A DNA stretch of 6,761 nt, taken from assembly GCA_028290125.1 (NCBI GenBank), contig JAQGKM010000207.1, forward strand, positions 1-6,761, given 5' to 3'. Both the position numbers and the translations under genes were made by a program. The notes under the pieces were generated by a model. It saw nothing but the letters and a program-made list of their open reading frames with translations. It had not been told where the DNA came from and searched no databases. This document shows positions 1-6,754 of this stretch, in pieces. This DNA comes from Hyphomicrobiales bacterium. Lineage in GTDB: Bacteria; Pseudomonadota; Alphaproteobacteria; Rhizobiales; Beijerinckiaceae. How positions within the stretch are numbered: position 1 is the stretch's first letter; every line of letters begins with the position of its first letter.

Positions 1-2363
1 TGCCGGGCGCCAGGGGCATCGGCGTGAAGACCGCCGCGCAGCTCATCGGCGAATATGGCGACCTCGACCGGCTGCTGGCGCGCGCGCACGAGATCAAGCA
101 GCCCAAGCGCCGCGAGACCCTCACGGACCCCGAGAGCGTCGCGCTGATCCGCGTGTCGCGCCAGCTCGTGCAGCTTGTCGAAGATGTCGCGCTCGAAACG
201 CCACTCGACGATCTCACGCTGTTCGAACCAGACGGCGCGAAGCTCGTCGCCTTCCTGAAGGCGCTGGAGTTCACCACCATCACCAAGCGCGCCGCCGAAA
301 TTTACGGCGTCGACGCCACCGCGATCGAGGCCGATCCCGAACTCGCCGGCCCGAGCGGCTGGCGCGGCCGCAACGGCGAATTCGTGACGCCCCCGGCGGC
401 GCCCGTTGCAGCGGCCTCGCCGGTCGCGCCCGCGAAACCGGGCGAGACCGCGACCGCTTCACCGGCGACGCTCGCCGCGCAACGTGTCGCGGAGGCGAGC
501 AAGAGCGCCATCGCGCGCGACCGCTACGAAACCGTGCAGGACATGACACGCCTCGACGCGTGGCTCGCCGAGGCCTACGAGGCCGGCGTGGTGGCGATCG
601 ATACGGAGACGACGTCGCAGGACGCCATGCAGGCCGAACTGGTCGGCGTCGCGCTGGCGACGGCGCCGGGCCGCGCCTGCTACATCCCGCTGGCGCATCT
701 CGGCGAAGGATCGGGCGATCTCTTCGGCGGCACAGCCCTCGCGCCGGGCCAGTTGCCCCAGGCGCAGGTGATCGAAAAGCTGCGTCCGCTTCTCGAAGAT
801 CCGGGCGTGCTCAAGATCGCCCACAACATGAAATTCGACTCGCAGATCTTCAGCGCCTACGGCATCGACCTGCGCGGTTTCGACGACACGCTGCTGATGT
901 CCTACGTGCTCGATAACGGCCTCAACGGCCACGGCATGGACGAGCTGGCCGCCAAGCATCTCGGCCATACGACGATCCAGTTCGGCGAGGTCGCCGGCAC
1001 GGGCAAGAGCTTCATCGGCTTTGCCCGCGTGCCGATCGACCGTGCGACGGAATTTTCGGCCGAGGACGCCGACGTCACCTTCCGGCTCTGGCGCCTGTTC
1101 CGGCAGCGCCTCGTCGCCGAGGGCATGACGCGCGTGTATGAGACGCTGGAGCGCGCGCTGTCGCCGACGCTGGCGCGCATGGAGCAGCGCGGCGTCTCGA
1201 TCGATCGCGCCATCCTGTCCCGCCTGTCGGGCGAATTCGCGCAGACGATGGCGCGGCTCGAGGCCGAGATCCACGAGCTTGCGGGCGAGACGTTCAACCT
1301 CGGCTCCCCCAAGCAGCTCGGCGACATCCTGTTCGGCAAGATGGGCCTGCCGGGCGGCAAGAAGACCGCCACCGGCGCCTGGTCGACATCGGCCAGCGTG
1401 CTCGACGACCTCGCCGAACTCGGGCACGAACTGCCCTCGCGCATTCTCGAATGGCGGCAGGTGTCGAAGCTGAAATCGACCTACACGGACGCCCTTCCGG
1501 GCTACGTCAATCCGCGCACGAAGCGCGTCCACACCAACTACGCGATGGCGCTGACGACGACCGGGCGCCTGTCGTCCTCCGATCCGAATTTGCAGAACAT
1601 TCCGGTTCGCAACGAGGAAGGCCGGCGCATCCGCACCGCCTTCGTGGCCGCGCCGGGCAAGAAGATCCTGTCGGCCGACTATTCGCAGATCGAGCTGCGC
1701 ATCCTCGCGCATGTCGCCGACATCCCGCAATTGCGCCGCGCCTTTGCGGAGGGCCTCGATATTCACGCCATGACGGCGTCTGAAATGTTCGGCGTGCCGA
1801 TCGAGGGCATGCCGTCGGAGGTGCGACGTCGCGCCAAGGCGATCAACTTCGGCATCATCTATGGCATTTCCGCCTTCGGCCTCGCCAACCAGCTCGGCAT
1901 CGGCCGCGAGGAAGCGGGCGCCTACATCAAGAAGTATTTCGAGCGCTTCCCGGGCATTCGCGACTACATGGAATCGACGCGCAGCTTCGCGCGCGAGAAC
2001 GGGCTGGTGACGACCATCTTCGGCCGCAAGTGCCACTATCCGCGCATCAAGGCGTCGAACCCGTCGGAGCGCGCCTTCAACGAGCGCGCGGCGATCAATG
2101 CGCCGATCCAGGGCTCGGCGTCCGACATCATCCGCCGCGCCATGGTGCGGATGGATGGCGCGCTCGCCGACGCGAAGCTCTCCGCCCAGATGCTCCTGCA
2201 GGTGCATGACGAACTCGTGTTCGAGGTGCCGGAGGACGAAGTCGAGGCGACGATCCCGGTCGTGCGCCTCGTGATGGAGGACGCACCCCATCCGGCGCTT
2301 CGCCTCGCGGTGCCGCTGCAGGTCGACGCCAAGGCTGCCGCCAATTGGGACGAGGCGCACTAG
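1..2363 (+). CDS. polA: DNA polymerase I, 5'-truncated by the window edge
   Basis: DNA polymerase I fills gaps during Okazaki-fragment processing and excision repair. The frame is open from the first complete codon (position 3) to the TAG at 2361-2363, giving 786 visible residues; the gene starts upstream. The GTG at 24 is an internal Val in the helix-hairpin-helix GARGIGVKTA of the 5'-nuclease domain, not a start. An Ala/Pro-rich linker (about residues 122-175) leads to the 3'-5' exonuclease domain: DTET (D200, E202), HNMKFD (D279) and FSAEDAD (D355) match E. coli D355, E357, D424 and D501. Phe351 replaces the usual Exo III Tyr. The polymerase domain is complete: TGRLSS (R522), motif A DYSQIELR (D559), motif B RRRAKAINFGIIYG (R608, K612, F616, Y620), AINAPIQGSA (N699, Q703) and motif C QVHDELVFEV (D736, E737). 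The protein should be a cytoplasmic three-domain enzyme. The family assignment is very secure; proofreading activity is inferred from the acidic residues. Confidence 0.98.
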   Translation, partial: PGARGIGVKTAAQLIGEYGDLDRLLARAHEIKQPKRRETLTDPESVALIRVSRQLVQLVEDVALETPLDDLTLFEPDGAKLVAFLKALEFTTITKRAAEIYGVDATAIEADPELAGPSGWRGRNGEFVTPPAAPVAAASPVAPAKPGETATASPATLAAQRVAEASKSAIARDRYETVQDMTRLDAWLAEAYEAGVVAIDTETTSQDAMQAELVGVALATAPGRACYIPLAHLGEGSGDLFGGTALAPGQLPQAQVIEKLRPLLEDPGVLKIAHNMKFDSQIFSAYGIDLRGFDDTLLMSYVLDNGLNGHGMDELAAKHLGHTTIQFGEVAGTGKSFIGFARVPIDRATEFSAEDADVTFRLWRLFRQRLVAEGMTRVYETLERALSPTLARMEQRGVSIDRAILSRLSGEFAQTMARLEAEIHELAGETFNLGSPKQLGDILFGKMGLPGGKKTATGAWSTSASVLDDLAELGHELPSRILEWRQVSKLKSTYTDALPGYVNPRTKRVHTNYAMALTTTGRLSSSDPNLQNIPVRNEEGRRIRTAFVAAPGKKILSADYSQIELRILAHVADIPQLRRAFAEGLDIHAMTASEMFGVPIEGMPSEVRRRAKAINFGIIYGISAFGLANQLGIGREEAGAYIKKYFERFPGIRDYMESTRSFARENGLVTTIFGRKCHYPRIKASNPSERAFNERAAINAPIQGSASDIIRRAMVRMDGALADAKLSAQMLLQVHDELVFEVPEDEVEATIPVVRLVMEDAPHPALRLAVPLQVDAKAAANWDEAH

Positions 2364-2404
2364 GGCCACTTGATTGAGCTCAGGCTTCGCGTAATTCTCT
2401 CGCC

Positions 2405-2460
2405 CGTCATTGCGAGCGAAGCGAAGCAATCCAGAGGCCCCGCTTCGCTCCTCGCAATTG
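2405..2460. repeat. Degenerate copy of a 'GTCATTGCGAG' interspersed palindrome
   Basis: This lies 41 bases after the polA stop. Its left part begins CGTCATTGCGAG, continues CGAAGCG and then AAGCAATCCA, as in the palindrome at 4071-4158 but lacking two 3-base blocks. Its right part (2441-2458) is the reverse complement of ATTGCGAGGAGCGAAGCG, 18 bases shared exactly with the other copy. The two parts can pair into a hairpin with a 3-base bulge. It may act as a 3'-end structure for the polA transcript, but no T-run follows, so a terminator role is not shown. Confidence 0.8.
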
Positions 2461-2512
2461 TGCAGGTTCACCAATTCGCTGATCAAAAAGCCTGCAAGTG
2501 ACGCATCGGGTC

Positions 2513-2578
2513 CCCCTCCCCCTTGAGGGGAGGGGTTAGGGGTGCGCAGCGAGTCGCCCTCCCCTCAAGGGGCAGGGG
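2513..2578. repeat. C/G-rich inverted repeat with 22-bp arms
   Basis: The left arm at 2513-2534 and right arm at 2557-2578 are reverse complements at 21 of 22 positions, separated by a 22-base loop (2535-2556). Each arm carries its own small near-palindrome built on CCCCTTGAGGGG or its complement CCCCTCAAGGGG, so one large hairpin or two small ones could form. Similar C/G-rich 'TTGAGGGGAGGG' elements are, from memory, common between genes in alphaproteobacteria. It shares no sequence with the palindrome family at 2405 and 4071. It ends 79 bases before the transporter start, so it may lie in or just upstream of that gene's promoter region. Confidence 0.8.
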
Positions 2579-2643
2579 AATGGCGTGCGTCGGGTGAAAG
2601 AGTTCGATCAACGAATTGTTGAACCTGTACAGCAATGACGAAC

Positions 2644-2649
2644 GGGGAG
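2644..2649 (+). promoter_or_regulatory. Ribosome binding site deciding a TTG start
   Basis: GGGGAG sits 8 bases before the TTG at 2658. That spacing is good for this codon, too short for the TTG at 2652 and too long for the ATG at 2667. No other purine-rich match is as well placed, so it supports 2658 as the transporter start. Confidence 0.6.
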
Positions 2650-2657
2650 ACTTGCGT

Positions 2658-4061
2658 TTGAAAAAGATGATCTGGGCCGTTGCGTTCGGCCTCGCCCTCA
2701 CCTCGCCCGCGCTCGCGGCGGAAGGGCTCGACGGCGCGAAGATGCCGCTGCTCTGGGCCATTCCGTTCGCCGGCATGCTGCTGTCGATCGCGCTCGGGCC
2801 ACTGCTCTTCGCCGACGTCTGGCATCATCATTACGGCAAGATCTCCGCCGCCTGGGGGCTGCTGATCGCCGCCCCGATGCTGGCGATCTACGGCTTCGAC
2901 GCCACCGCGCATGTCCTCTTCCACACGACAGCGCTCGAATACATTCCATTCATCCTCATGCTGACCGCCCTGTTCACTGCCGCCGGCGGCCTTGTCGTGC
3001 GCGGCAACCTGCATGGCGCGCCCGTCCTCAACACGAGCCTGCTGGCGCTCGGCACGATCATGGCGAGCATCATCGGCACGACCGGCGCCGCCATGGTGCT
3101 GATCCGCCCGCTGCTGCGCGCCAACGACAACCGCAAGCACAACGTGCATGTCGTGGTGTTCTTCATCTTCCTCGTCGCCAACATCGGCGGTTCGCTGACG
3201 CCGATCGGCGATCCGCCGCTGTTTCTGGGCTTCCTTCGCGGCGTCAGTTTCAGCTGGACGCTGGTCCACCTGTGGCCCGAGACGCTGTTTGCGGCGGTGG
3301 TCCTGCTGTCGATGTTCTTCGCCATCGACACGTGGCTCTACCGTCGCGAGGGCTGCGTGGCGCCTGATCCGACGCCGGATTCGCGCATCGCCGTCACGGG
3401 TCTCGTCAATCTCGGCCTCATCGCCGTCGCGATCGCCGCCATCGTGATGAGCGGCGCCTGGAAGCCGGGCATTTCCCTCGACGTTCTGGGCACGAAGCTC
3501 GAACTGCAGAACCTTCTGCGCGAGGCGGTCATGATCGGCGTCACCTTCGCGTCGCTGGCGCTGACCAAGAATGTCGACCGCGCACTGAACGGTTTCGAAT
3601 GGGGCCCGATCGTCGAAGTGGCCAAACTGTTCGCCGCGATCTTCGTCACCATCGTGCCGGTGATGGCCATGCTGAACGCCGGCGCCGCCGGCGCCTTCGC
3701 ACCGCTCGTGGCGCTGGTGACGGAGGCCAATGGCGCGCCCAACAATGTCGCGTATTTCTGGCTGACGGGGCTGCTGTCGTCGTTCCTCGACAATGCGCCG
3801 ACCTATCTGGTGTTCTTCGAACTTGCGGGCGGCGACGCCGCGCATCTGATGGCCGACATGGCCACGACGCTGGCGGCGATCTCGCTCGGCGCGGTGTACA
3901 TGGGCGCCAACACCTACATCGGCAACGCGCCCAACTTCATGGTCTACGCCATCGCCCGCCGCGCCGGCGTCGAGATGCCGAGCTTCTTCGGCTACATGCT
4001 GTGGTCAGGCGCGATCCTGGTGCCGCTGTTCCTGGTGATTACGGTGTTGTTCTTGAAGTGA
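2658..4061 (+). CDS. Sodium:proton antiporter-like membrane protein (ArsB/NhaD group)
   Basis: An inner-membrane secondary transporter of the ion-transporter superfamily; alphaproteobacterial relatives are usually called sodium:proton antiporters. The chosen TTG start gives 467 residues; the frame stays open upstream to a TTG at 2616, but the Shine-Dalgarno match and protein features favour 2658. The N-terminus is a classic signal peptide: two Lys, a hydrophobic core, and an ALA/LAA cleavage site near residues 20-21. About ten or more hydrophobic segments follow. Two inverted-repeat-type signature regions are visible: GGSLTPIGDPP at 177-187, and DNAPT (378-382) with GNAPN (422-426). A WHHHYG stretch at 55-60 and TGA at 142-144 also fit the family. 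The predicted role is Na+/H+ exchange for pH or salt homeostasis, but the ion is not readable from sequence; the related citrate-transporter families make an organic-anion substrate possible. The gene converges on pckA and its TGA is 9 bases before the large palindrome. Confidence 0.88.
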   Translation: MKKMIWAVAFGLALTSPALAAEGLDGAKMPLLWAIPFAGMLLSIALGPLLFADVWHHHYGKISAAWGLLIAAPMLAIYGFDATAHVLFHTTALEYIPFILMLTALFTAAGGLVVRGNLHGAPVLNTSLLALGTIMASIIGTTGAAMVLIRPLLRANDNRKHNVHVVVFFIFLVANIGGSLTPIGDPPLFLGFLRGVSFSWTLVHLWPETLFAAVVLLSMFFAIDTWLYRREGCVAPDPTPDSRIAVTGLVNLGLIAVAIAAIVMSGAWKPGISLDVLGTKLELQNLLREAVMIGVTFASLALTKNVDRALNGFEWGPIVEVAKLFAAIFVTIVPVMAMLNAGAAGAFAPLVALVTEANGAPNNVAYFWLTGLLSSFLDNAPTYLVFFELAGGDAAHLMADMATTLAAISLGAVYMGANTYIGNAPNFMVYAIARRAGVEMPSFFGYMLWSGAILVPLFLVITVLFLK

Positions 4062-4070
4062 TCTCAGCCT

Positions 4071-4158
4071 CGTCATTGCGAGGAGCGAAGCGACGCGGCG
4101 ATCCATCTTTGGCAGCCGTTAGATGGATTGCTTCGTCGCTTCGCTCCTCGCAATGACG
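4071..4158. repeat. 88-bp interspersed palindrome with 38-bp arms
   Basis: Arms at 4071-4108 and 4121-4158 are reverse complements at 35 of 38 positions around a 12-base loop (4109-4120). The arms begin CGTCATTGCGAGGAGCGAAG and end ATCCATCT. In RNA, two of the three mismatches become G-U pairs, leaving one unpaired position. It sits between the convergent transporter and pckA genes. Transcription from the transporter would yield a very stable 3' hairpin that could protect the mRNA or assist termination; this is inference. The worn relative at 2405-2460 shows it is a repeat family and not only a local terminator. Confidence 0.9.
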
Positions 4159-4163
4159 AAACA

Positions 4164-4192
4164 AAAATGGCGGCTCCAAGAGCCGCCATTTT
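4164..4192 (-). terminator. Bidirectional intrinsic terminator, mainly for pckA
   Basis: A perfect 12-bp stem (AAAATGGCGGCT at 4164-4175 with its complement at 4181-4192) closes a 5-base loop. On the minus strand the GC-rich part is followed by ATTTTTGTTT, a good U-tract, and the hairpin begins 22 bases after the pckA TAA. On the plus strand the tail is TTTTAAGTTT, weaker but usable for transcription arriving from the transporter. This is the only textbook rho-independent terminator seen in the window. Confidence 0.88.
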
Positions 4193-4214
4193 AAGTTTCT
4201 TATTCAGACGATGC

Positions 4215-5828
4215 TTATTCAGCCGCTATCTTCGACGTCGGCGCCGCCTTGCGGACCTTCTCGTCGACGTGGCTTTCGAAGTTCACGAAGTTCTTGCGGA
4301 ACATCTCGCGCAGGTGCTTCGCGGTCGCGGCGAATTCGGACTTGGAGGCCCAGGTCTTCACCGGATCGAGAATGTGCGGCTCGACGCCCGGCACCGAGAC
4401 AGGCACCGCGAGGCCGAAGTAGGGGTCGGTGCGGAACTCGACCTTCGACAGCGAACCGTCGAGAGCGGCCGTCAGCAGGCGGCGCGTCACGCGGATCGGC
4501 ATGCGACGGCCGGTGCCTTCCTTGCCGCCGGTCCAGCCGGTGTTGAGCAGCCAGCAATCGGCATGATGCTTGGCGATGAGTTCGCGCAGCAGGTTGCCAT
4601 ACTCGGAGGGGTGCAGCGGCAGGAACGGATGGCCGAAGCAGGTCGAGAACGTCGCTTCCGGCTCGGTCACGCCCTTTTCGGTGCCCGCCACCTTGGCGGT
4701 GTAGCCCGACAGGAAGTGGTACATGGCCTGCGCGGGATCGAGCTTCGAGATCGGGGGCAGCACGCCGAACGCGTCGCAGGTCAGCATCACGACGTTCTTC
4801 GGATGGCCGGCGCGGCCGGTGTCCGAGGCGTTCGAGATGAAGTCGAGCGGATAGGCGATGCGGGTGTTTTCCGTCTTCGAATCGTCGTCGAAATCGGGAT
4901 GGCGGGTGATCGGATCGAGAACCACGTTCTCCATCACCGTGCCGAAACGCTCGGTCGTGGAATAGATCTCCGGCTCGGCTTCGCGCGACAGCTTGATCGC
5001 CTTGGCGTAGCAGCCGCCTTCGAAGTTGAAGACGCCTTCCTTCGACCAGCCATGCTCGTCGTCGCCGATGAGGATACGGTTGGGATCGGCCGAGAGCGTC
5101 GTCTTGCCGGTGCCCGACAGGCCGAAGAAGATCGCGACTTCGCCTTCCTTGCTGACGTTGGCCGAGCAATGCATCGGCATGACGTTCTGCTTGGGCAGGA
5201 TGTAGTTGAGGTAGGTGAAGACCGACTTCTTCATCTCGCCGGCGTAGCTGGTGCCGACGATCAGCATGATCTTGCGCGTGAAGTCGATGGCGACCATCGT
5301 CTCCGACTTGCCGCCATGGCGCTTCGGATCGTTTTTGAAGGTCGGCAGGTCGATGATCGTCAGGTCCGAGGTGTAGGAGGCGAGCTCTTCACGCTTCGGA
5401 CGGATCAGCAGGTTGCGAATGAACAGCGAGTGCCAGGCGAATTCGCAGATGACGCGCGGCTTGCAGCGGAAGGCCGGATCGGCGCCGCCGAAGAGATCCT
5501 GAACGAACAGGTCCTTGCCTTCGGCATGCTTGATGACGTCGGCCAGCAGCGTCTCGAACTGCTCGGGCGTGATGGAATTGTTGTTTTCCCACCAGATGAC
5601 GTTTTCGGTGTTGCCGTCGCGGACGGTGTGCTTGTCCTTCGGCGAACGACCCGTGTGGATGCCGGTCTCGGCGTTGATGGCGCCGCCCGGCACCAGCACC
5701 GCTTCATTGCGGCGAAGGGACTCTTCATACAGCATCGGCGCTTCGAGATTGTAGGCGACGCTGTTGAGGTTCTTGAAGCCGAAATTCTCGACCGTGAACG
5801 ACGGATTGAAAATGCCGGTCTGTTTCAT
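4215..5828 (-). CDS. pckA: Phosphoenolpyruvate carboxykinase (ATP)
   Basis: This cytosolic enzyme converts oxaloacetate plus ATP to phosphoenolpyruvate, ADP and CO2, the entry step of gluconeogenesis from TCA-cycle intermediates (EC 4.1.1.49). The chosen ATG at 5828-5826 has GGAGAAGG just upstream with 6 bases between GGAG and ATG, and gives 537 residues, the usual length for proteobacterial PckA. The frame stays open to an ATG at 5882 and another at 5846, but the extra Pro/Ala-rich residues are atypical and lack such a site. Visible signatures: HTGRSPKDK (R61, oxaloacetate binding), the Tyr195 and Lys200-201 region in TSYAGEMKK, MHCSANV (H220), P-loop GLSGTGKTT at 236-244 (K242, T243), metal site IGDDEHGW (D256, D257), FEGGCYAK at 269-276 and ENTR (R323). 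All key residues known from the E. coli enzyme appear intact. The HugZ-like gene lies 170 bp upstream on the same strand, and a terminator follows. Confidence 0.98.
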   Translation of the reverse strand: MKQTGIFNPSFTVENFGFKNLNSVAYNLEAPMLYEESLRRNEAVLVPGGAINAETGIHTGRSPKDKHTVRDGNTENVIWWENNNSITPEQFETLLADVIKHAEGKDLFVQDLFGGADPAFRCKPRVICEFAWHSLFIRNLLIRPKREELASYTSDLTIIDLPTFKNDPKRHGGKSETMVAIDFTRKIMLIVGTSYAGEMKKSVFTYLNYILPKQNVMPMHCSANVSKEGEVAIFFGLSGTGKTTLSADPNRILIGDDEHGWSKEGVFNFEGGCYAKAIKLSREAEPEIYSTTERFGTVMENVVLDPITRHPDFDDDSKTENTRIAYPLDFISNASDTGRAGHPKNVVMLTCDAFGVLPPISKLDPAQAMYHFLSGYTAKVAGTEKGVTEPEATFSTCFGHPFLPLHPSEYGNLLRELIAKHHADCWLLNTGWTGGKEGTGRRMPIRVTRRLLTAALDGSLSKVEFRTDPYFGLAVPVSVPGVEPHILDPVKTWASKSEFAATAKHLREMFRKNFVNFESHVDEKVRKAAPTSKIAAE

Positions 5829-5998
5829 CGCCTTCTCCAGATGCATCTGCGCGGGAGCCGCCTGCCCGGAGGGAGGCCGCATTAAATACGGTGATGCGAC
5901 CCTTTATTCCGCGCAGGGCCTCAGAGCAAGGGCAAGATCGCCATAACTCTCGACACAGTAAATCTCTCGCAGCGCACAATGGCCGTCGCGACTGTACT
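5820..5998 (-). promoter_or_regulatory. pckA leader region
   Basis: The 170-base gap between the HugZ-like stop and the pckA ATG, plus the first codons. The Shine-Dalgarno match GGAGAAGG is clear. I see no terminator for the upstream gene and no convincing sigma-70 pair: TTGCTC and AATAAA elements occur on the minus strand but with a 15-base spacer. Two CGAGAG direct repeats, 17 bases apart start to start, lie at 5964-5969 and 5947-5952. The gap is long enough for a separate regulated promoter, as expected for a gluconeogenic gene, but none is demonstrated. Confidence 0.35.
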
Positions 5999-6754
5999 TC
6001 AGCCTCTCGCCTGTGCGGCGAGCGTAACCAGCGACTGACGAAGTGCGCCGGCGTCGGTGACGCGCGTGGCGAAGACAAGCCGCGCCGTCTGGTCGCCGCT
6101 CGCCAGATCCATGCCTTCGGGATCGATGCCGCTCGCGCGCCAGCGGCCCTTGGGCGCGCCGCAAAGCTTCTCGGCGTAGAGCGCCAGCGCGTCCGCATGG
6201 TCGGCGTTCATGTGCTCGATCGCGCCTTCCTCGGCCTCGGCCAGCGCGGTCGCGTCGGCGACGTCGAGCAACAGCTGCGCTCCATCGTAAGCGGCAGCCT
6301 TGGCGAAGCCGCCATTGAGGTGGCCGCGCGCGACGTCGAGCCGCCAGAACGAGAAGTCGCCGAAATCGGCGTAGAGCGCGGACTTGGGATGGCGTGCGAG
6401 AAAACGGCGACGAGCCTCCACGCGCGCGTCGCCCTCGAGCCGCACGGCCGCGCCCGAGACGGTGAGGCGTGGATGGGCGAGGGGATCGCCCTTGCCAGTC
6501 TCGGCCAGCAGCAGGGACGCGCGCGGATCGCGATCGAGGAACTGGGTATGGGCCGACAGGCCCGACATCAGCAGCAGCGGCGCGCCGTCGAAGGCGGTCG
6601 CGACGTTCACCAGCGACGAGAACGGGGCGCCGCCCGAATCCAGCGTCGCCAGCGCGCCGGCGCGGGTCGCGCGCAGAAGGCGGCGGGCTTCCGCCAGGCC
6701 GTCATAGCCGGGCGGCAGCTCGAACTTGCGTTCCGGGGCTGGCGTTTCGCTCAT
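5999..6754 (-). CDS. HugZ-family split-barrel protein with DUF2470-type C-terminus
   Basis: A predicted soluble cytoplasmic protein of 251 residues. Residues about 17-150 resemble the pyridoxamine-phosphate-oxidase-like FMN-binding split barrel, with LLRATRAGALATLD (26-39), LMSGLSAHTQFLDRDPRASL (62-81) and DPLAHPRLTVSG (90-101). They end in the family-typical ADFGDFSFWRLDV (129-141) and GHLNGGFAKA (144-153). Residues about 175-248 match the DUF2470 pattern, starting EGAIEHMNADHADAL (176-190), then GIDPEGMDL (209-217). Known members include HugZ haem-utilisation/degradation proteins, but relatives with this layout also exist with unproven function, so haem binding is only a family-based suggestion. 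There is no signal peptide. The ATG gives a normal-length N-terminus; only 7 bases lie upstream in the window, so its ribosome site cannot be confirmed. It is co-directional with pckA and could be co-transcribed with it. Confidence 0.88.
   Translation of the reverse strand: MSETPAPERKFELPPGYDGLAEARRLLRATRAGALATLDSGGAPFSSLVNVATAFDGAPLLLMSGLSAHTQFLDRDPRASLLLAETGKGDPLAHPRLTVSGAAVRLEGDARVEARRRFLARHPKSALYADFGDFSFWRLDVARGHLNGGFAKAAAYDGAQLLLDVADATALAEAEEGAIEHMNADHADALALYAEKLCGAPKGRWRASGIDPEGMDLASGDQTARLVFATRVTDAGALRQSLVTLAAQARG

Noticed and set aside
24..26. GTG at 24 as the start of a short PolA lacking most of the 5'-nuclease domain
   Set aside because: The frame is open to the window edge and the preceding residues (PGARGIG) complete the helix-hairpin-helix typical of this position, so the gene is cut by the window and not naturally short.
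459..2486. 675-codon open frame on the minus strand opposite polA
   Set aside because: Its product is rich in Arg, His, Asp, Glu and Ala with no recognisable motif. This is the expected antisense shadow of GC-rich coding DNA with few stop trinucleotides; polA in the other strand has every family motif.
2461..2496. TGCAGG and CCTGCA inverted repeat (2461-2466 and 2491-2496)
   Set aside because: Six paired bases around a 24-base loop is within chance expectation, and nothing follows it that would make a terminator.
2405..2578. Possible CRISPR array or attachment site in the polA-antiporter gap
   Set aside because: The repeats are palindromic, of two different families, single copy each and not regularly spaced; there are no cas, integrase or tRNA sequences nearby.
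2565..3845. 426-codon minus-strand open frame opposite the antiporter
   Set aside because: The product is a low-complexity, Arg/His/Glu/Gln-rich sequence typical of antisense reading of a membrane-protein gene.
4128..5885. 585-codon open frame on the plus strand opposite pckA
   Set aside because: It begins inside the palindrome, crosses the terminator and mirrors pckA throughout. Its Arg/Gly/Val/His-rich product shows no family resemblance.
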